From an uncultured Planctomycetota bacterium (GTDB taxonomy: Bacteria; Planctomycetota; Planctomycetia; Gemmatales; HRBIN36): a stretch of 53,029 bases of DNA. Made by a program: the position numbers and the translations under genes. The stretch covers positions 1 to 53,029 of the forward strand of contig CALFAY010000028.1 of NCBI GenBank assembly GCA_937944855.1. The letters are read 5' to 3'. Position 1 is the first letter of the stretch. Each line of letters begins with the position of its first letter. Below, piece by piece: positions 8,430 to 17,706 of this stretch. The notes beneath the pieces were generated by a model. It made no database searches and was not told the DNA's origin. It worked only from the letters and a program-made list of their open reading frames with translations.

Positions 8430-9533
8430 ATGACCCGCATCGACCGTTACTTGCTCCGCACTTTCCTGAAAGCCTGGGGCATCTGTTTTACCAGTCTCGT
8501 CAGCCTCTACGTTGTCATCGACCTGTTCAATAAAATCGATGAATTCCTGGCCGCCGCCGAGGCCACCCGGATGTCCTTGCCTTCCATCATCGCCGCCTAT
8601 TACGGCGTACAGTTAGCGGCCATCTTCGACCGGCTCTACGGGGTCATCGTCCTGCTGGCGGCCATGTTCACCCTTGCCTGGATGCTTCGGAATAACGAAC
8701 TGCTTCCCCTGCTGTCCGCGGGCGTGCCGACACGGCGGATCCTGTATCCGATCCTTGTCGGCAGTCTGGGTCTGACCTGTCTGGGCGTGATCAATCGAGA
8801 AGTGGTCTTGCCTCGGGTCGCCGAGCGGATCGAGAAGCCCGCCAGCGATCCGCTCGGCCGTGAAGCCATTCCGGTGCAGGGAGCCTACGAACCGAACGGC
8901 ATTCTCATCGCCGGGCATTTTGCTCGACGCACGGAGGAAATCGTCGAGAACTTCACCTGCACCTTTCCGGAACGCATTGGGGGCGTCTTGTTCAATCTGA
9001 CCGCTCGGGAGGCCCGCTACGTTCCGCCGTCTGACGACCCGCTCAGCGGAGGCTGGCTGCTCACCGAGACGAAACCGGCCCGCCTGCCGAACTCTTGGCA
9101 TTCCGATGTCCTGGAGGTACTTGACGACGGCAAGTTCTTCCTCCGCACGGAGCGTGTCACTTTCGACCGACTGGTCCGCCAGCGCGGCTGGCTTCAGTAT
9201 GCTTCGACGGCACGCTTGCTCAAAGAACTCGACGGAGCAGGCGTCGGTCGAATGACGCCCCTGGCCGTGCAGTTGCATCTCCGCTTTGTCGTCCCGTTCC
9301 TGGTGCTGCTTATGACTTGGATGGGTGCCGCTCTGCTTCTCCGCGACCAAAACCGGAACGTCTTTCTCAACGCGGGCCTGTGCTTCGTCCTCGCGGGTGT
9401 GTTCTATGCCGTTTGCTATGCTGCACGCTATCTCGGAGACAGCGAATATCTGCCTCCCATGCTGGCGGCTTGGCTGCCAGTGTTTCTCTTCGGTCCAGCG
9501 GCCTTCGTACTCCATGAGGGCATCCACACCTGA
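8430..9533 (+). CDS. LptF/LptG family permease (YjgP/YjgQ), lipopolysaccharide export type
   Basis: Inner-membrane subunit of the Lpt ABC system that extracts lipopolysaccharide or a related glycolipid and sends it to the outer membrane. Of 367 aa, the N-terminus (DRYLLRTFLKAW, followed by a long hydrophobic helix) is typical of LptF/G. It is followed by two more helices, a periplasmic beta-jellyroll region (about residues 130-270) and three C-terminal helices. No Shine-Dalgarno sequence is evident before the ATG at 8430. It follows the phosphatase gene by 40 bp. No LptB ATPase is encoded nearby, so partners must lie elsewhere. I cannot tell LptF from LptG. Confidence 0.87.
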   Translation: MTRIDRYLLRTFLKAWGICFTSLVSLYVVIDLFNKIDEFLAAAEATRMSLPSIIAAYYGVQLAAIFDRLYGVIVLLAAMFTLAWMLRNNELLPLLSAGVPTRRILYPILVGSLGLTCLGVINREVVLPRVAERIEKPASDPLGREAIPVQGAYEPNGILIAGHFARRTEEIVENFTCTFPERIGGVLFNLTAREARYVPPSDDPLSGGWLLTETKPARLPNSWHSDVLEVLDDGKFFLRTERVTFDRLVRQRGWLQYASTARLLKELDGAGVGRMTPLAVQLHLRFVVPFLVLLMTWMGAALLLRDQNRNVFLNAGLCFVLAGVFYAVCYAARYLGDSEYLPPMLAAWLPVFLFGPAAFVLHEGIHT

Positions 9534-9632
9534 TCGAGAACACCTGAGGCGATGAGATGCCTGCCGCCTTGCGATTGGTTGCGGAATTGCCACAATGCCC
9601 TGCATCCTGAGTGAACAGCCTGGAGACCTGAC

Positions 9633-10637
9633 ATGAGCGGTGCCATGCGAGCGGGAATGGTGGTTATGATCGGCTTGTGCATCGGCCTGGCGTGGCTGAT
9701 GGCGCAGGAACCGAGTTGGCCCAAGGTGGACGTGGCCATCAGCTACGTCGTCGATCCGGAGTGGCCGCAGCGTCCCGAAGGGCTGCGTTGGGGCGAGATG
9801 GCCGGCATCGCCATCGACCGGAACGACCAGGTTTACTGCTTCAGCCGAACCGATCCGCCGGTGCAGGTGTTCGACCGCGACGGCCGTTTCCTGCGCGCCT
9901 GGGGACGGGACTACATCAAATCGGCCCATCACCTGAAAATCGACCGGGAAGGCCACGTTTGGACGACGGACGTCGAATGGCATCTCGTCCGCAAATTCAC
10001 GCCGGACGGCAAGCTGCTTCTGACGCTGGGAACGCCGCAGGTGGCCGGCTGCGACGAACAGCACTTCAACATGCCGACCGACCTCGCTTTCGCCAGTAAC
10101 GGGGACATCTTCGTCGCCGACGGCTACGGCAATGCCCGCATCGTCCACTTCGATAAGAACGGCAAGTTCATCAAGCAGTGGGGCGAGCTGGGCAGTCGGC
10201 CCGGGCAGTTCAGCATTCCGCACGCCATCGCCATCGACTCCAAGGACCGCATCTACGTCGCCGACCGCAACAACGTCCGCATCCAGGTTTTCGATACCTC
10301 GGGTAAACTGCTCGACGTATGGAACAACCTGCTGACGCCCTGGGGCTTGTGGATGCTACCCAACGACGAGTTATGGGTGTGCGGCTCGTCCCCGATGACC
10401 TGGCGGCCAGAGGATACCGCCCTGGGCGTACCGCCCAAGGACCAGATCTTCATGCGGTTCAACAGCGACGGCAAGCTCTTGCAGCTGTGGAGCGTCCCCA
10501 AGGGTATTGACGGCCTGGAGCGGCCCGGAGAGTTGAACTGGGTCCACTGCGTCGCCGTCGATTCCCAGGGCAACCTCTATGCGGGGGACATTCGGGGCAA
10601 ACGTGCCCAGAAGTTCCGCAAGATCGTTCCCAAGTGA
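9633..10637 (+). CDS. NHL-repeat six-bladed beta-propeller protein, secreted or membrane-anchored
   Basis: A 334-aa protein with an N-terminal hydrophobic segment (about residues 6-23; Ala-rich, no lipobox) followed by NHL-type repeats. Repeated elements are of the form GDIFVADGYGNARIVHFDKNG and RIYVADRNNVRIQVFDTSG, each blade carrying the Asp-x-x-x-Arg-Ile/Val pattern. Such propellers resemble peptidyl-alpha-hydroxyglycine lyases but also serve as binding scaffolds; no catalytic role can be claimed. GGAG lies 7 nt before the ATG. It is 99 bp downstream of the permease and is followed by a convergent FHA gene. Confidence 0.85.
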   Translation: MSGAMRAGMVVMIGLCIGLAWLMAQEPSWPKVDVAISYVVDPEWPQRPEGLRWGEMAGIAIDRNDQVYCFSRTDPPVQVFDRDGRFLRAWGRDYIKSAHHLKIDREGHVWTTDVEWHLVRKFTPDGKLLLTLGTPQVAGCDEQHFNMPTDLAFASNGDIFVADGYGNARIVHFDKNGKFIKQWGELGSRPGQFSIPHAIAIDSKDRIYVADRNNVRIQVFDTSGKLLDVWNNLLTPWGLWMLPNDELWVCGSSPMTWRPEDTALGVPPKDQIFMRFNSDGKLLQLWSVPKGIDGLERPGELNWVHCVAVDSQGNLYAGDIRGKRAQKFRKIVPK

Positions 10638-10651
10638 CTGTACCGTATCAT

Positions 10652-10673
10652 GAGTGACTCTAATGTGTCACTC
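10652..10673. terminator. Inverted repeat between convergent genes, possible bidirectional terminator
   Basis: A 7-bp perfect stem (GAGTGAC / GTCACTC) with an 8-nt loop lies in the 43-bp gap between two convergent stop codons. It lacks a T run, so a terminator role is a guess from position. Confidence 0.35.
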
Positions 10674-10680
10674 GCTCCAT

Positions 10681-11148
10681 TCATTCATCCGGCTCGGCCA
10701 GAGGCAGGTCGCCGGGGGGCAGCGCGACTTCAGGAGGCGTTGGCGAGTCGAGAGGTTCCGCCCACGGAAGGTCCTGCGGTTGGTCGGTGAAGACGGCGGC
10801 GGGGATGGTCACCTCCGGCTGCTCAGGTGCCACCGGCGGCGGCATCTGGCTGTCGGGATCCCACACGAAGAGGAACTCCACGGGGCCGATGCGGAGCCGG
10901 TCGCCGGGCATAAGCCAGGCGGCATCGCGACGGCGGACGCCGTTGACCACAAAGCCGTTGACGCTGCCCAGATCTTCGACTTTGAGCCGGTCGCCCGTAA
11001 GAGTCAACAAGCAATGGCGACGGCTGACATCGCCGGCCATGAGACGAAGTTTGCAACCCTTGGCCCGGCCCACCAGAGTCGTGCCGTCTCGGAGTGCGAT
11101 CATGCGTCCTTTGGGACCGCCCTTGACGATGACCAGGCCGACGTGCAT
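10681..11148 (-). CDS. FHA-domain protein
   Basis: Forkhead-associated domains bind phosphothreonine peptides and so read the output of Ser/Thr kinases. The FHA fold covers about residues 1-100: a first strand (VGLVIVKGG), the LVGRAKGC turn with the phospho-binding Arg, SRRHC with the conserved Ser and His, and SVNGFVVNG. A roughly 50-residue Pro/Glu-rich acidic tail follows. The second of two close ATGs (11148) has GAGGG 6 nt upstream; the other is at 11154. It is the last gene of the exosortase-TPR-FHA minus-strand series, 135 bp after the TPR gene. Two Ser/Thr kinases in the window could be phosphorylation sources, but no link is shown. Confidence 0.9.
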   Translation of the reverse strand: MHVGLVIVKGGPKGRMIALRDGTTLVGRAKGCKLRLMAGDVSRRHCLLTLTGDRLKVEDLGSVNGFVVNGVRRRDAAWLMPGDRLRIGPVEFLFVWDPDSQMPPPVAPEQPEVTIPAAVFTDQPQDLPWAEPLDSPTPPEVALPPGDLPLAEPDE

Positions 11149-11229
11149 CGGCATCCCTCACCCGCGCCCACACGGGAGACTCGGGCTATTCGCGCCCGCC
11201 CTGCCTCTCAGGGTAAATCTATGAAGTTT

Positions 11230-11262
11230 CCCCACCCCTCTACCACGGGAAGAGGGGTGGGG
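11230..11262. terminator. Strong 12-bp hairpin after the large TPR gene
   Basis: CCCCACCCCTCT and AGAGGGGTGGGG form a perfect stem around a 9-nt loop, 21 bp past the stop codon at 11284 on the minus strand. No T run follows on that strand. It could end or attenuate transcription before the FHA gene, or be a copy of a dispersed repeat (compare 8360-8382). Confidence 0.5.
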
Positions 11263-11283
11263 GCTAGGAGGGGGGACGAGGCG

Positions 11284-14200
11284 TCACTTCGGCAGGGCGC
11301 TCTGCTTCGCCTTGGCCTGCTCGATGACCGCCTTGCGATCCTCTTCTTTCAGCGTCGAGCGCGCCGGCTGGCTAGCCAGGCTGATCGCTGCGGCGTACAT
11401 GGAGCGGGCCTTGGCGAAGTCCTGAAGTCCCCCATAGGCATTGCCGAGGTGCAGGAACATGCGCGGATCGTTCGGATAGCGGATGCGAGCCGCCTCGAAC
11501 ATGTCCCGCATGGCTGCAAAGTGTTCCGGCTTATTGAGGGCTTCGTACACTTCGCCGAAGGTGTCGAGCAGATCGGCCGGCAGACGCTCAGGAGCGATCG
11601 GCTGCTTGCTGTGACGGCCCAGCCGCACTTCCTGGAGGTAGCGCAGGGCCGTCTCCGGATCCTTGTCCTCCCGAACCAACAGCCAGGCCAGGTTGTTGCC
11701 GGCGATGAAGTGGCCCTTGTGAGCGGCGTAAACCGCTTCATAGGACCGCTTCGCCTGCTGGAGCCAAGCCTTGCGATCGGGATTATCCTTGCTGTCCTGC
11801 GCCTTGGTCAGGTAGATGTCGGCAAGGCGGAGCTGGGCTTCCACGGAATCCGGATGGCGAGTCAGCACGTCGCGGACGAGGGCCTCAGCGTCGTCCCACA
11901 TCTTGGCGCGGAAGAAGCCCCCGGACAGTGCCAACTTGACCAGATCCATCTGGGCTTCCACGAGTTGCTTTTTCTGCTTTTCAAACTCCTCAGCGGGGAC
12001 GGTGCCGCTGGGTTTGAGGGTGGTTGCCCGTTCATGCCAGAACTTCTGCTGGTCGGCGAGAAACTCGGCAGCGGCTTGCTTGGCCTCGGCAGCCCGTCCG
12101 CTGAGAGCGAGCACCTGCACCAGCCAATGCCCGATGTTCGGGTCGTTGGGAATGCGGGCCTTCCAGCGCTGGATCCAGTCCGCGGCCCGTTCGTAGAGGC
12201 TGGCTTTGATCAGTGCTGCCACCAGCGCTCCGTAGCCGGTCGAGAGGGTCGGAGTGCGATCCACGAAGGCCTCGTAAGACTTGATGGCATCGTTGAGCTT
12301 GCCGTCGCGCTCCAGAAGCTGGCCCTCCAAAAGCAGGGCCTCGGCAGGCGGATTCTGCTTTTCCTTGAGCCACTTGACATATTCCAGCCCCAGGCCGATG
12401 TCGGCAGCGTCGGACGACTCGGCGGCGAGGCGAGCGCCCAAAATCAGAGCTTGGTCGTTGCGCGGCTCGATGGCCAAGGCTCGCTTAATCTCGGTGCGAG
12501 CCAGATCGGGACGGCCGGCCCACATCCAGAACCGCGCCTTGGCCAGGGGACCGGAGATGCGGTCGTTGCGGTTGACCTGGAAGGCCCGCTCCGCCTGGTC
12601 CAGAGCCGAACTCATGTCCTTGGGCCGATCCGAACGCTGCTTGGGATCGCCGATGCGGTCCAGGAGCAGACAGGCGTAGGCGTAGCCCATGAGCAGTTCC
12701 GGCTCGCCGGGATAGTCCTGGAGCATCTGGGTACTGAGTTCGAGAGCTTTTTCGGGGTTTTCCTCAGCCAATCCTAACAGGGCGTTGAGGACGCCTTGCC
12801 GGGCCGCTCCGCGAACGCGGGTGAACTCCATAGCCTGGAGGTAGCCTTTGGCCGCATCCACGAAGTCGCGCTTGAGGAAGGACAAGTTGGCGTTGAGGTA
12901 GGTGAGGACGGCGTTGGCCTCGGAGCGGCTCATCTCCTCACGGATCTGCTTCTGCATGTCCTCGACAGACGTGGCCGCCAGCCGAATCTTGAGGGCCTCG
13001 GCCGCGGGATCCGGCGGCAGAAGCTGGGCGGCTTCCAGGGTCTTTTCACGATCACCCAGGCGGGAATAGGCCACCACGCGGAGTCCGTTGACGCGGGGAT
13101 CGCTGCCGCCGCCGGGGAAGTTGGCGGGATCTTCGAGGTAGGCGACGGCCTGAGCTTCCCTTCCAGAGCGGATCAGCCACTCCGCCCACAGCAAGCGTCC
13201 GCCGATCTCCTGGGGATAGTTCTTAAGATAGTCCTTCAGCAGTGCCTCGATCCGGGCCGGTGCGTCCTTCGGATCCTTGACGGCTAGTAATTGCATTTCA
13301 AGGCGAAGGACCTGAAGGTTGTCTGGATAGTCCCGCTTAAGCGCGGCCAGGGTGGCCTCGGCATCGGAAAGGCGACCCGTAGCGGCCCAGTAAACGACCT
13401 CCAACTGTCGAGCCAGCCGCTCCATCGGGCTGTTCGGTGGCATCTTCTTGAGCAACTGTCCAGCGGCTTCTTCGTGGGGTCGCAGGGCTGCCGCGACCGA
13501 CGGCGGCGGCTTCGATCCGGGCTTGGGCGAGATGCCGCTGAGGGTCGCGTCCGAATCGGAAGAAGCTTCACCGCTCGGCCGACCGGTGACGGTCGGTCGT
13601 CCGGACGCCACGGGGCGGGTTCGCGCATCGCGGCCCTGACCCTCCGCGGCAGCTTTCATCAAATTGGCGTATTTCAATTGAGCGATTTGCAACTGAGCCT
13701 GGAACTCCAGCAAGTCCAATTCCTTCTCATCACGGATAAACTCCTTGGCCCAGGCGCGTTCTTCGGCAGAGAGTCGTTCCAGTTGGCCGTAAGCGGCCCG
13801 GACGGCGGCGATGCTTCGCAGCGTCTGATCCGGCTTGCCCAGGGCCGTGTACACGTTGATCAGCACCAGATGAGCACGGACGTGGTTGGGGCCGGTGCGA
13901 TCCAGGGCCGCCGCTTGTTCAAGCAGATTCTGGGCCTGTTCGAGTTTCCCTTCGCGCTCCGCGACCAGACCTTCGATCAAGAGGCCAGTACTCCGCTGAT
14001 TAACGTCTTGCGATTGCTGCAAGACTCGCAGATGGGGCATGAGGTCGGTGCGCTTGGCCCCTTTCATGAGCTTCATGCGGGCGGCTTGCTCGTGAAGAGG
14101 CTGGAGTTGTGCGGCGGGGATCTTCTCGGCTTCGGCGTAGGCAAGGGCCTTTTCGATCCAGCGTTCAATCTCAGCGTCGATGGCGGCCTTGCGGGCGCTC

Positions 14201-15588
14201 TGGCCTTCCTTGGCGGCGAGGGCGGCATCCCGGGCCAGAAGCTCAGTAATCCCGACGAACGCCAGAGGGGTCGCAGCCTTCCGGTTCATGCACGTCTCGA
14301 CCAGACCCTGGAGATCTTCCATGTACCGGCTCCAGGGATGGGCGCTGTCGCCGACAAGATACGGCTGCGACTGGCCCGCCGCGATCACGCAGGCATCGAG
14401 AATGCGGGTCATGGCGTGCCGAGGTACGTTCTTGGTGGCGGCCATTCGCCGAGCCAAGGCCATCATTCCGTCCAGCGATTCGACGATGCGGGCATGAGTG
14501 ACGGAGTCGGCCCGGCCAGTCAGGCGTGCGTCTTCCAGGGCCAGGTCCACGGCCAGTTGGTGCAGGTCCACCATTCCGTCCTGGTCGGTGCGGGTCAGGG
14601 ACGAGAAGTCCTCCTGAAGTTCGCTGCGCTTGCGGATGCCTTGCGCGGGATCGTACAACATGGCCCGCAGAGCCGCCTGCTGCTCAGCGGCTTGGGCCGG
14701 GGAACTGCCCGCTGGGGAGCGGTAGTAGGCGAGCAACCACTGTCGAACCTGGGCTTCCAACGCCAGCGTCCGCCAGCGGATTTCCGGGGATTCGACTTCC
14801 TTGAGGCGGGTCACATACTCTAACGCTTTTTCCATGCGGTCCTTGGTTCGTCTGCCGATCGGGCTGGGAGTCGCCGGGCCGCGTGCGCCGCCTGTCCGAG
14901 GCACCGGCTGCTCATACTCAAAACGCGCCAGAACGTACAAGGCCCGACGGTCCTTGGGATCACGCTTCAGCGCGTTCTCTGCGAAACGGGGGAGCAGGTC
15001 CCAGTTCCACAACTCCGGCAAGTATTGAATCTCGGTCAACAGGGCCGTGTCCTGGACGACCGGATCATCGGTAAGACGCAAGGCTGCCTGCCGAATCGCG
15101 AAGACGGCTTCCTTCTGCATCTCCGGATCGGCGATCAGCGTCATGGGCACCTTGTTGATGTCCTCGGCGGAGGCCAGATTCTGGAGCGGGTCCTTGCCCA
15201 ACGGAGGAATCGCTGTGCCATCCAGGATGGCGTCCGCGACGAAGATGGCGCGCAGGGCCCTGGCGCGGAGCCAGAAGCCTTTGGCCGCGTTGGTTTGATC
15301 GGTTTCAATCTGTTCCGGCGTGCGTTCCGTGCCCTGGTTTTGGCGCTCCTGGATCCTCTCCAAAGCTTTGTTGGCTTCGGTCAGGGCCTCCGTGAACAGC
15401 GACTTGCCCCGCTCCGCGTTGCCCGTTTCCAGCTGCCGCAGGCCGTCCTGGTAGCGGTTCTCGCCCCGGGCCAACAGACTTTCTTCGCCGGGCGGGAAGA
15501 GGAACAGGAAGCCGACGTACAACCCCAACGCCAAGGCCACGCCCAGTAGAACGCTGAGGACGATCGTGGATAAATTGTGCTTAAACAT
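11284..15588 (-). CDS. Very large membrane-anchored TPR protein (1434 aa)
   Basis: The N-terminus has one membrane helix (about residues 9-33) right after a short cytoplasmic tail. The rest is alpha-helical and rich in tetratricopeptide-like repeats, for example PGEPELLMGYAYACLL, YEAVYAAHKGHFIAGNNLAW and PNDPRMFLHLGNAYG. A Ser/Pro/Arg-rich linker (about residues 655-705) divides it into two TPR blocks. The bulk is probably extracytoplasmic, by topology. It begins 85 bp after the exosortase gene on the same strand, with GGGGA 7 nt before the ATG. In proteobacterial PEP-CTERM/exosortase loci a giant TPR protein (PrsT) is a common neighbour; this protein may fill that place, but orthology is inferred from context only. 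Confidence 0.85.
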   Translation of the reverse strand: MFKHNLSTIVLSVLLGVALALGLYVGFLFLFPPGEESLLARGENRYQDGLRQLETGNAERGKSLFTEALTEANKALERIQERQNQGTERTPEQIETDQTNAAKGFWLRARALRAIFVADAILDGTAIPPLGKDPLQNLASAEDINKVPMTLIADPEMQKEAVFAIRQAALRLTDDPVVQDTALLTEIQYLPELWNWDLLPRFAENALKRDPKDRRALYVLARFEYEQPVPRTGGARGPATPSPIGRRTKDRMEKALEYVTRLKEVESPEIRWRTLALEAQVRQWLLAYYRSPAGSSPAQAAEQQAALRAMLYDPAQGIRKRSELQEDFSSLTRTDQDGMVDLHQLAVDLALEDARLTGRADSVTHARIVESLDGMMALARRMAATKNVPRHAMTRILDACVIAAGQSQPYLVGDSAHPWSRYMEDLQGLVETCMNRKAATPLAFVGITELLARDAALAAKEGQSARKAAIDAEIERWIEKALAYAEAEKIPAAQLQPLHEQAARMKLMKGAKRTDLMPHLRVLQQSQDVNQRSTGLLIEGLVAEREGKLEQAQNLLEQAAALDRTGPNHVRAHLVLINVYTALGKPDQTLRSIAAVRAAYGQLERLSAEERAWAKEFIRDEKELDLLEFQAQLQIAQLKYANLMKAAAEGQGRDARTRPVASGRPTVTGRPSGEASSDSDATLSGISPKPGSKPPPSVAAALRPHEEAAGQLLKKMPPNSPMERLARQLEVVYWAATGRLSDAEATLAALKRDYPDNLQVLRLEMQLLAVKDPKDAPARIEALLKDYLKNYPQEIGGRLLWAEWLIRSGREAQAVAYLEDPANFPGGGSDPRVNGLRVVAYSRLGDREKTLEAAQLLPPDPAAEALKIRLAATSVEDMQKQIREEMSRSEANAVLTYLNANLSFLKRDFVDAAKGYLQAMEFTRVRGAARQGVLNALLGLAEENPEKALELSTQMLQDYPGEPELLMGYAYACLLLDRIGDPKQRSDRPKDMSSALDQAERAFQVNRNDRISGPLAKARFWMWAGRPDLARTEIKRALAIEPRNDQALILGARLAAESSDAADIGLGLEYVKWLKEKQNPPAEALLLEGQLLERDGKLNDAIKSYEAFVDRTPTLSTGYGALVAALIKASLYERAADWIQRWKARIPNDPNIGHWLVQVLALSGRAAEAKQAAAEFLADQQKFWHERATTLKPSGTVPAEEFEKQKKQLVEAQMDLVKLALSGGFFRAKMWDDAEALVRDVLTRHPDSVEAQLRLADIYLTKAQDSKDNPDRKAWLQQAKRSYEAVYAAHKGHFIAGNNLAWLLVREDKDPETALRYLQEVRLGRHSKQPIAPERLPADLLDTFGEVYEALNKPEHFAAMRDMFEAARIRYPNDPRMFLHLGNAYGGLQDFAKARSMYAAAISLASQPARSTLKEEDRKAVIEQAKAKQSALPK

Positions 15589-15672
15589 GGTTGCTTCCCC
15601 TGAAGGATGTCATTCCTGGCGAATCCCGCCGATCACTCCCCTCGATAACCAATCTCTGAATCCAGCACGGTG

Positions 15673-17358
15673 CTAATCCGGTCCCAGCCAGCGCACCGGA
15701 ATCCGGTCGCATCCCATGACGGCATATCCCGGCAAAAGGTTGCGGCGGAGATAACCGTCGATCTCCGTGAGCAAACTGCGTTCCACTTGGTCCGCCGTCT
15801 GGTCCGAACCCGACACGGTCACCTGAACGGTCAAACTGGCCGGACGGCGACTGAGTCGTTGATGCAACGCCTGAAGGAACGTCTGGCCTTCCCGCAGCGG
15901 CGGTTCGACCGTGTAATGCCAGTACCAGACGAAGAGCCGGCGTTCGCTCCCTATCGGATACTCGAAACGCTGCACGGGACTGTTGGCCGACTGGTCCAGG
16001 AACACGACCCGACGCCGGTCCCGCTGGTCCGGCATGCCCGCGACCTCGTTCATGCAGATTTCCGGATGGTGCTCCCGATCTTTACCCGCCGAGGAGTACA
16101 CCAAGTACACGTTGGCGGCCAGACGCGCTTCCGAATCCGTGTATTGCCGCAGAAAAACGTCGTCGGCGAAAGTGATGCGTTCACGGAGCTTGGCGAGGTC
16201 GGCCCGTTCCCCGGCTTGCCAGGGGCCTAGGCGTTCCGGGAGTCGGTCGAGCGTTCCAGGCAGTTGCGGACCTCGCCTTACCGCTCCGGCCTCCAGATGC
16301 CACAGCAGGAAAGCTTGCAGGACGATGCCCGCCAGCAACGCCGTCGTTCCGCCGAGCAGACCCAACGGGGACAACCGCAGCACGACCGGACCCGGCGTGC
16401 CGTTTCGCGATAGAGGAGGAGCGGCGGGGTTGGTCCCGGCCGCCGAGCGTCGGCCCATCGTTTCCAACTGTTGCAGTCCCCAGGTGAAAAGCAGCAGCAG
16501 ACCCAGGGCGACGGGGAACGTAAACAGAGCCGGTGCGCTGTGCAACCAGCTGTCGATCCAACCTGTCCCGAACCACTTGGCCGCAACGACCATGGCAATG
16601 ACCCGGGCCACGTTCGCCCCAATCGCCACCGGCACCGTTACCAGCATCAAAATGGTGGTGGACCACCAGCGCTTCAGGCCGAGATGAGCCAGCAGGGCGG
16701 ACATCGCCAGCAGCGAGATCAGTTGTCGCAGCCCGCTGCATTCCGCTCCCACGACCAACGGCGCAGCCATGCCCGGCAGTTCGATAGCGTGTCCCCGCTG
16801 CCGAACGACCCAGAACTGCTCCAACACCAACCCGCTCGCCCTGGCCACGAAGTCCTGAAGCCACAAGGCGGAGGAGGCCATGACGATGCTCGGCAACGGG
16901 AACATGAAGAACAGAAAGGCCAAGGGAATCGTCAATCCGTCGGCACAGGGGCGGCCGTGAAAAGCCAGGGCCAGGCCCCGAAGGCACAGGAACATGCCCA
17001 CGAAACTCACCAAAGGCCATCCAACTACCAGGGCGGCCAAATGCAGCAGAATGCCTGCTCCGGCTTCCAACGCTCCAAGGCCCGGTTCCGGCGCGAAGCG
17101 GGGACGATGTTCCCGATACCAGCGGTACACCAGCCAGCCGGTGAACGGAATGACAAGAAAGCCATGCGAGTAGCCGGGATCTTCCCACCAGACCTTGGCC
17201 AAATTCGCCAACGTCGGCCAGAACAGCAGTGCAGTCATGGCCAAAGCCAGCACGAACAGACGCAACGCTTCATGCCCCTGGAGCGTCGGACGCAGCATAC
17301 GGTCGCTGAGCCGGACTCGGGAGGCTCTCGAGGATGTCGTGGCGGTCTGTGCGGTCAT
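15673..17358 (-). CDS. Exosortase with C-terminal EpsI-like domain
   Basis: Exosortases are polytopic cysteine transpeptidases that cut C-terminal sorting signals (PEP-CTERM type) and help deliver proteins to the surface. The 561-aa protein has about eight hydrophobic helices in residues 30-300. The catalytic set is visible: Cys207 in AECSGLRQ, Arg252 in NVARV, His273 in WLHSAPAL. After another membrane helix (about residues 330-350) comes an EpsI-like domain of about 200 residues, with HHPEICM. Fused exosortase-EpsI proteins are known from planctomycetes. AGGAAG lies 7 nt before the ATG. No C-terminal PEP-type signal was seen in any protein of the window, so its substrates are encoded elsewhere. 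Confidence 0.93.
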   Translation of the reverse strand: MTAQTATTSSRASRVRLSDRMLRPTLQGHEALRLFVLALAMTALLFWPTLANLAKVWWEDPGYSHGFLVIPFTGWLVYRWYREHRPRFAPEPGLGALEAGAGILLHLAALVVGWPLVSFVGMFLCLRGLALAFHGRPCADGLTIPLAFLFFMFPLPSIVMASSALWLQDFVARASGLVLEQFWVVRQRGHAIELPGMAAPLVVGAECSGLRQLISLLAMSALLAHLGLKRWWSTTILMLVTVPVAIGANVARVIAMVVAAKWFGTGWIDSWLHSAPALFTFPVALGLLLLFTWGLQQLETMGRRSAAGTNPAAPPLSRNGTPGPVVLRLSPLGLLGGTTALLAGIVLQAFLLWHLEAGAVRRGPQLPGTLDRLPERLGPWQAGERADLAKLRERITFADDVFLRQYTDSEARLAANVYLVYSSAGKDREHHPEICMNEVAGMPDQRDRRRVVFLDQSANSPVQRFEYPIGSERRLFVWYWHYTVEPPLREGQTFLQALHQRLSRRPASLTVQVTVSGSDQTADQVERSLLTEIDGYLRRNLLPGYAVMGCDRIPVRWLGPD

Positions 17359-17706
17359 GAAGCAACTTCCTGCGCGTCTTCTCCGACATCAATTCTCAGC
17401 CATGACGCGAATCCCACCGGCTTGCGGTGTTGGCGGTAATTGTACCCGGATTCCGTCCAGACTGCTGAACCTCAAGCGGGGAGGCGGTTGTGCGGCCTGA
17501 TCCTACCTGAAAGTGAGGGATAAACGCGGGGAACCCGATTCCCTGGCTCCCTGTGCCGACCGGTTAACTGGACCGAACACCGCTTGTTAAGTTCGCTTAA
17601 CACGGCATCGGCCTCTTCAGCATGCCACGACGCTGGCAAGGGCCGTAATTCCTCGGCAAAATGCGAGCAATCGCCCTTGCACTCCGGTCAGCATCACCCT
17701 ATTGTC
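17359..17706. other. 348-bp divergent intergenic region between exosortase and glmM
   Basis: No convincing gene. It should hold promoters for both flanking genes, but no consensus -35/-10 pair was found. The only clear structure is the 17585-17602 hairpin. An open frame from an ATG at 17584 runs into glmM, but its first 41 residues do not look like the family. Confidence 0.6.
17585..17602. promoter_or_regulatory. 7-bp hairpin with TTCG tetraloop upstream of glmM
   Basis: TGTTAAG-TTCG-CTTAACA is a perfect stem-loop about 105 bp before the glmM start. It could equally be a dyad operator half-site pair. No T run follows, so a terminator is unlikely. Confidence 0.35.

Noticed and set aside
10654..15549. 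Long plus-strand frames (10654-12777, 13291-14823, 15025-15549)
   Set aside because: Antisense to the FHA and large TPR genes; composition is low-complexity and no start signals are seen.
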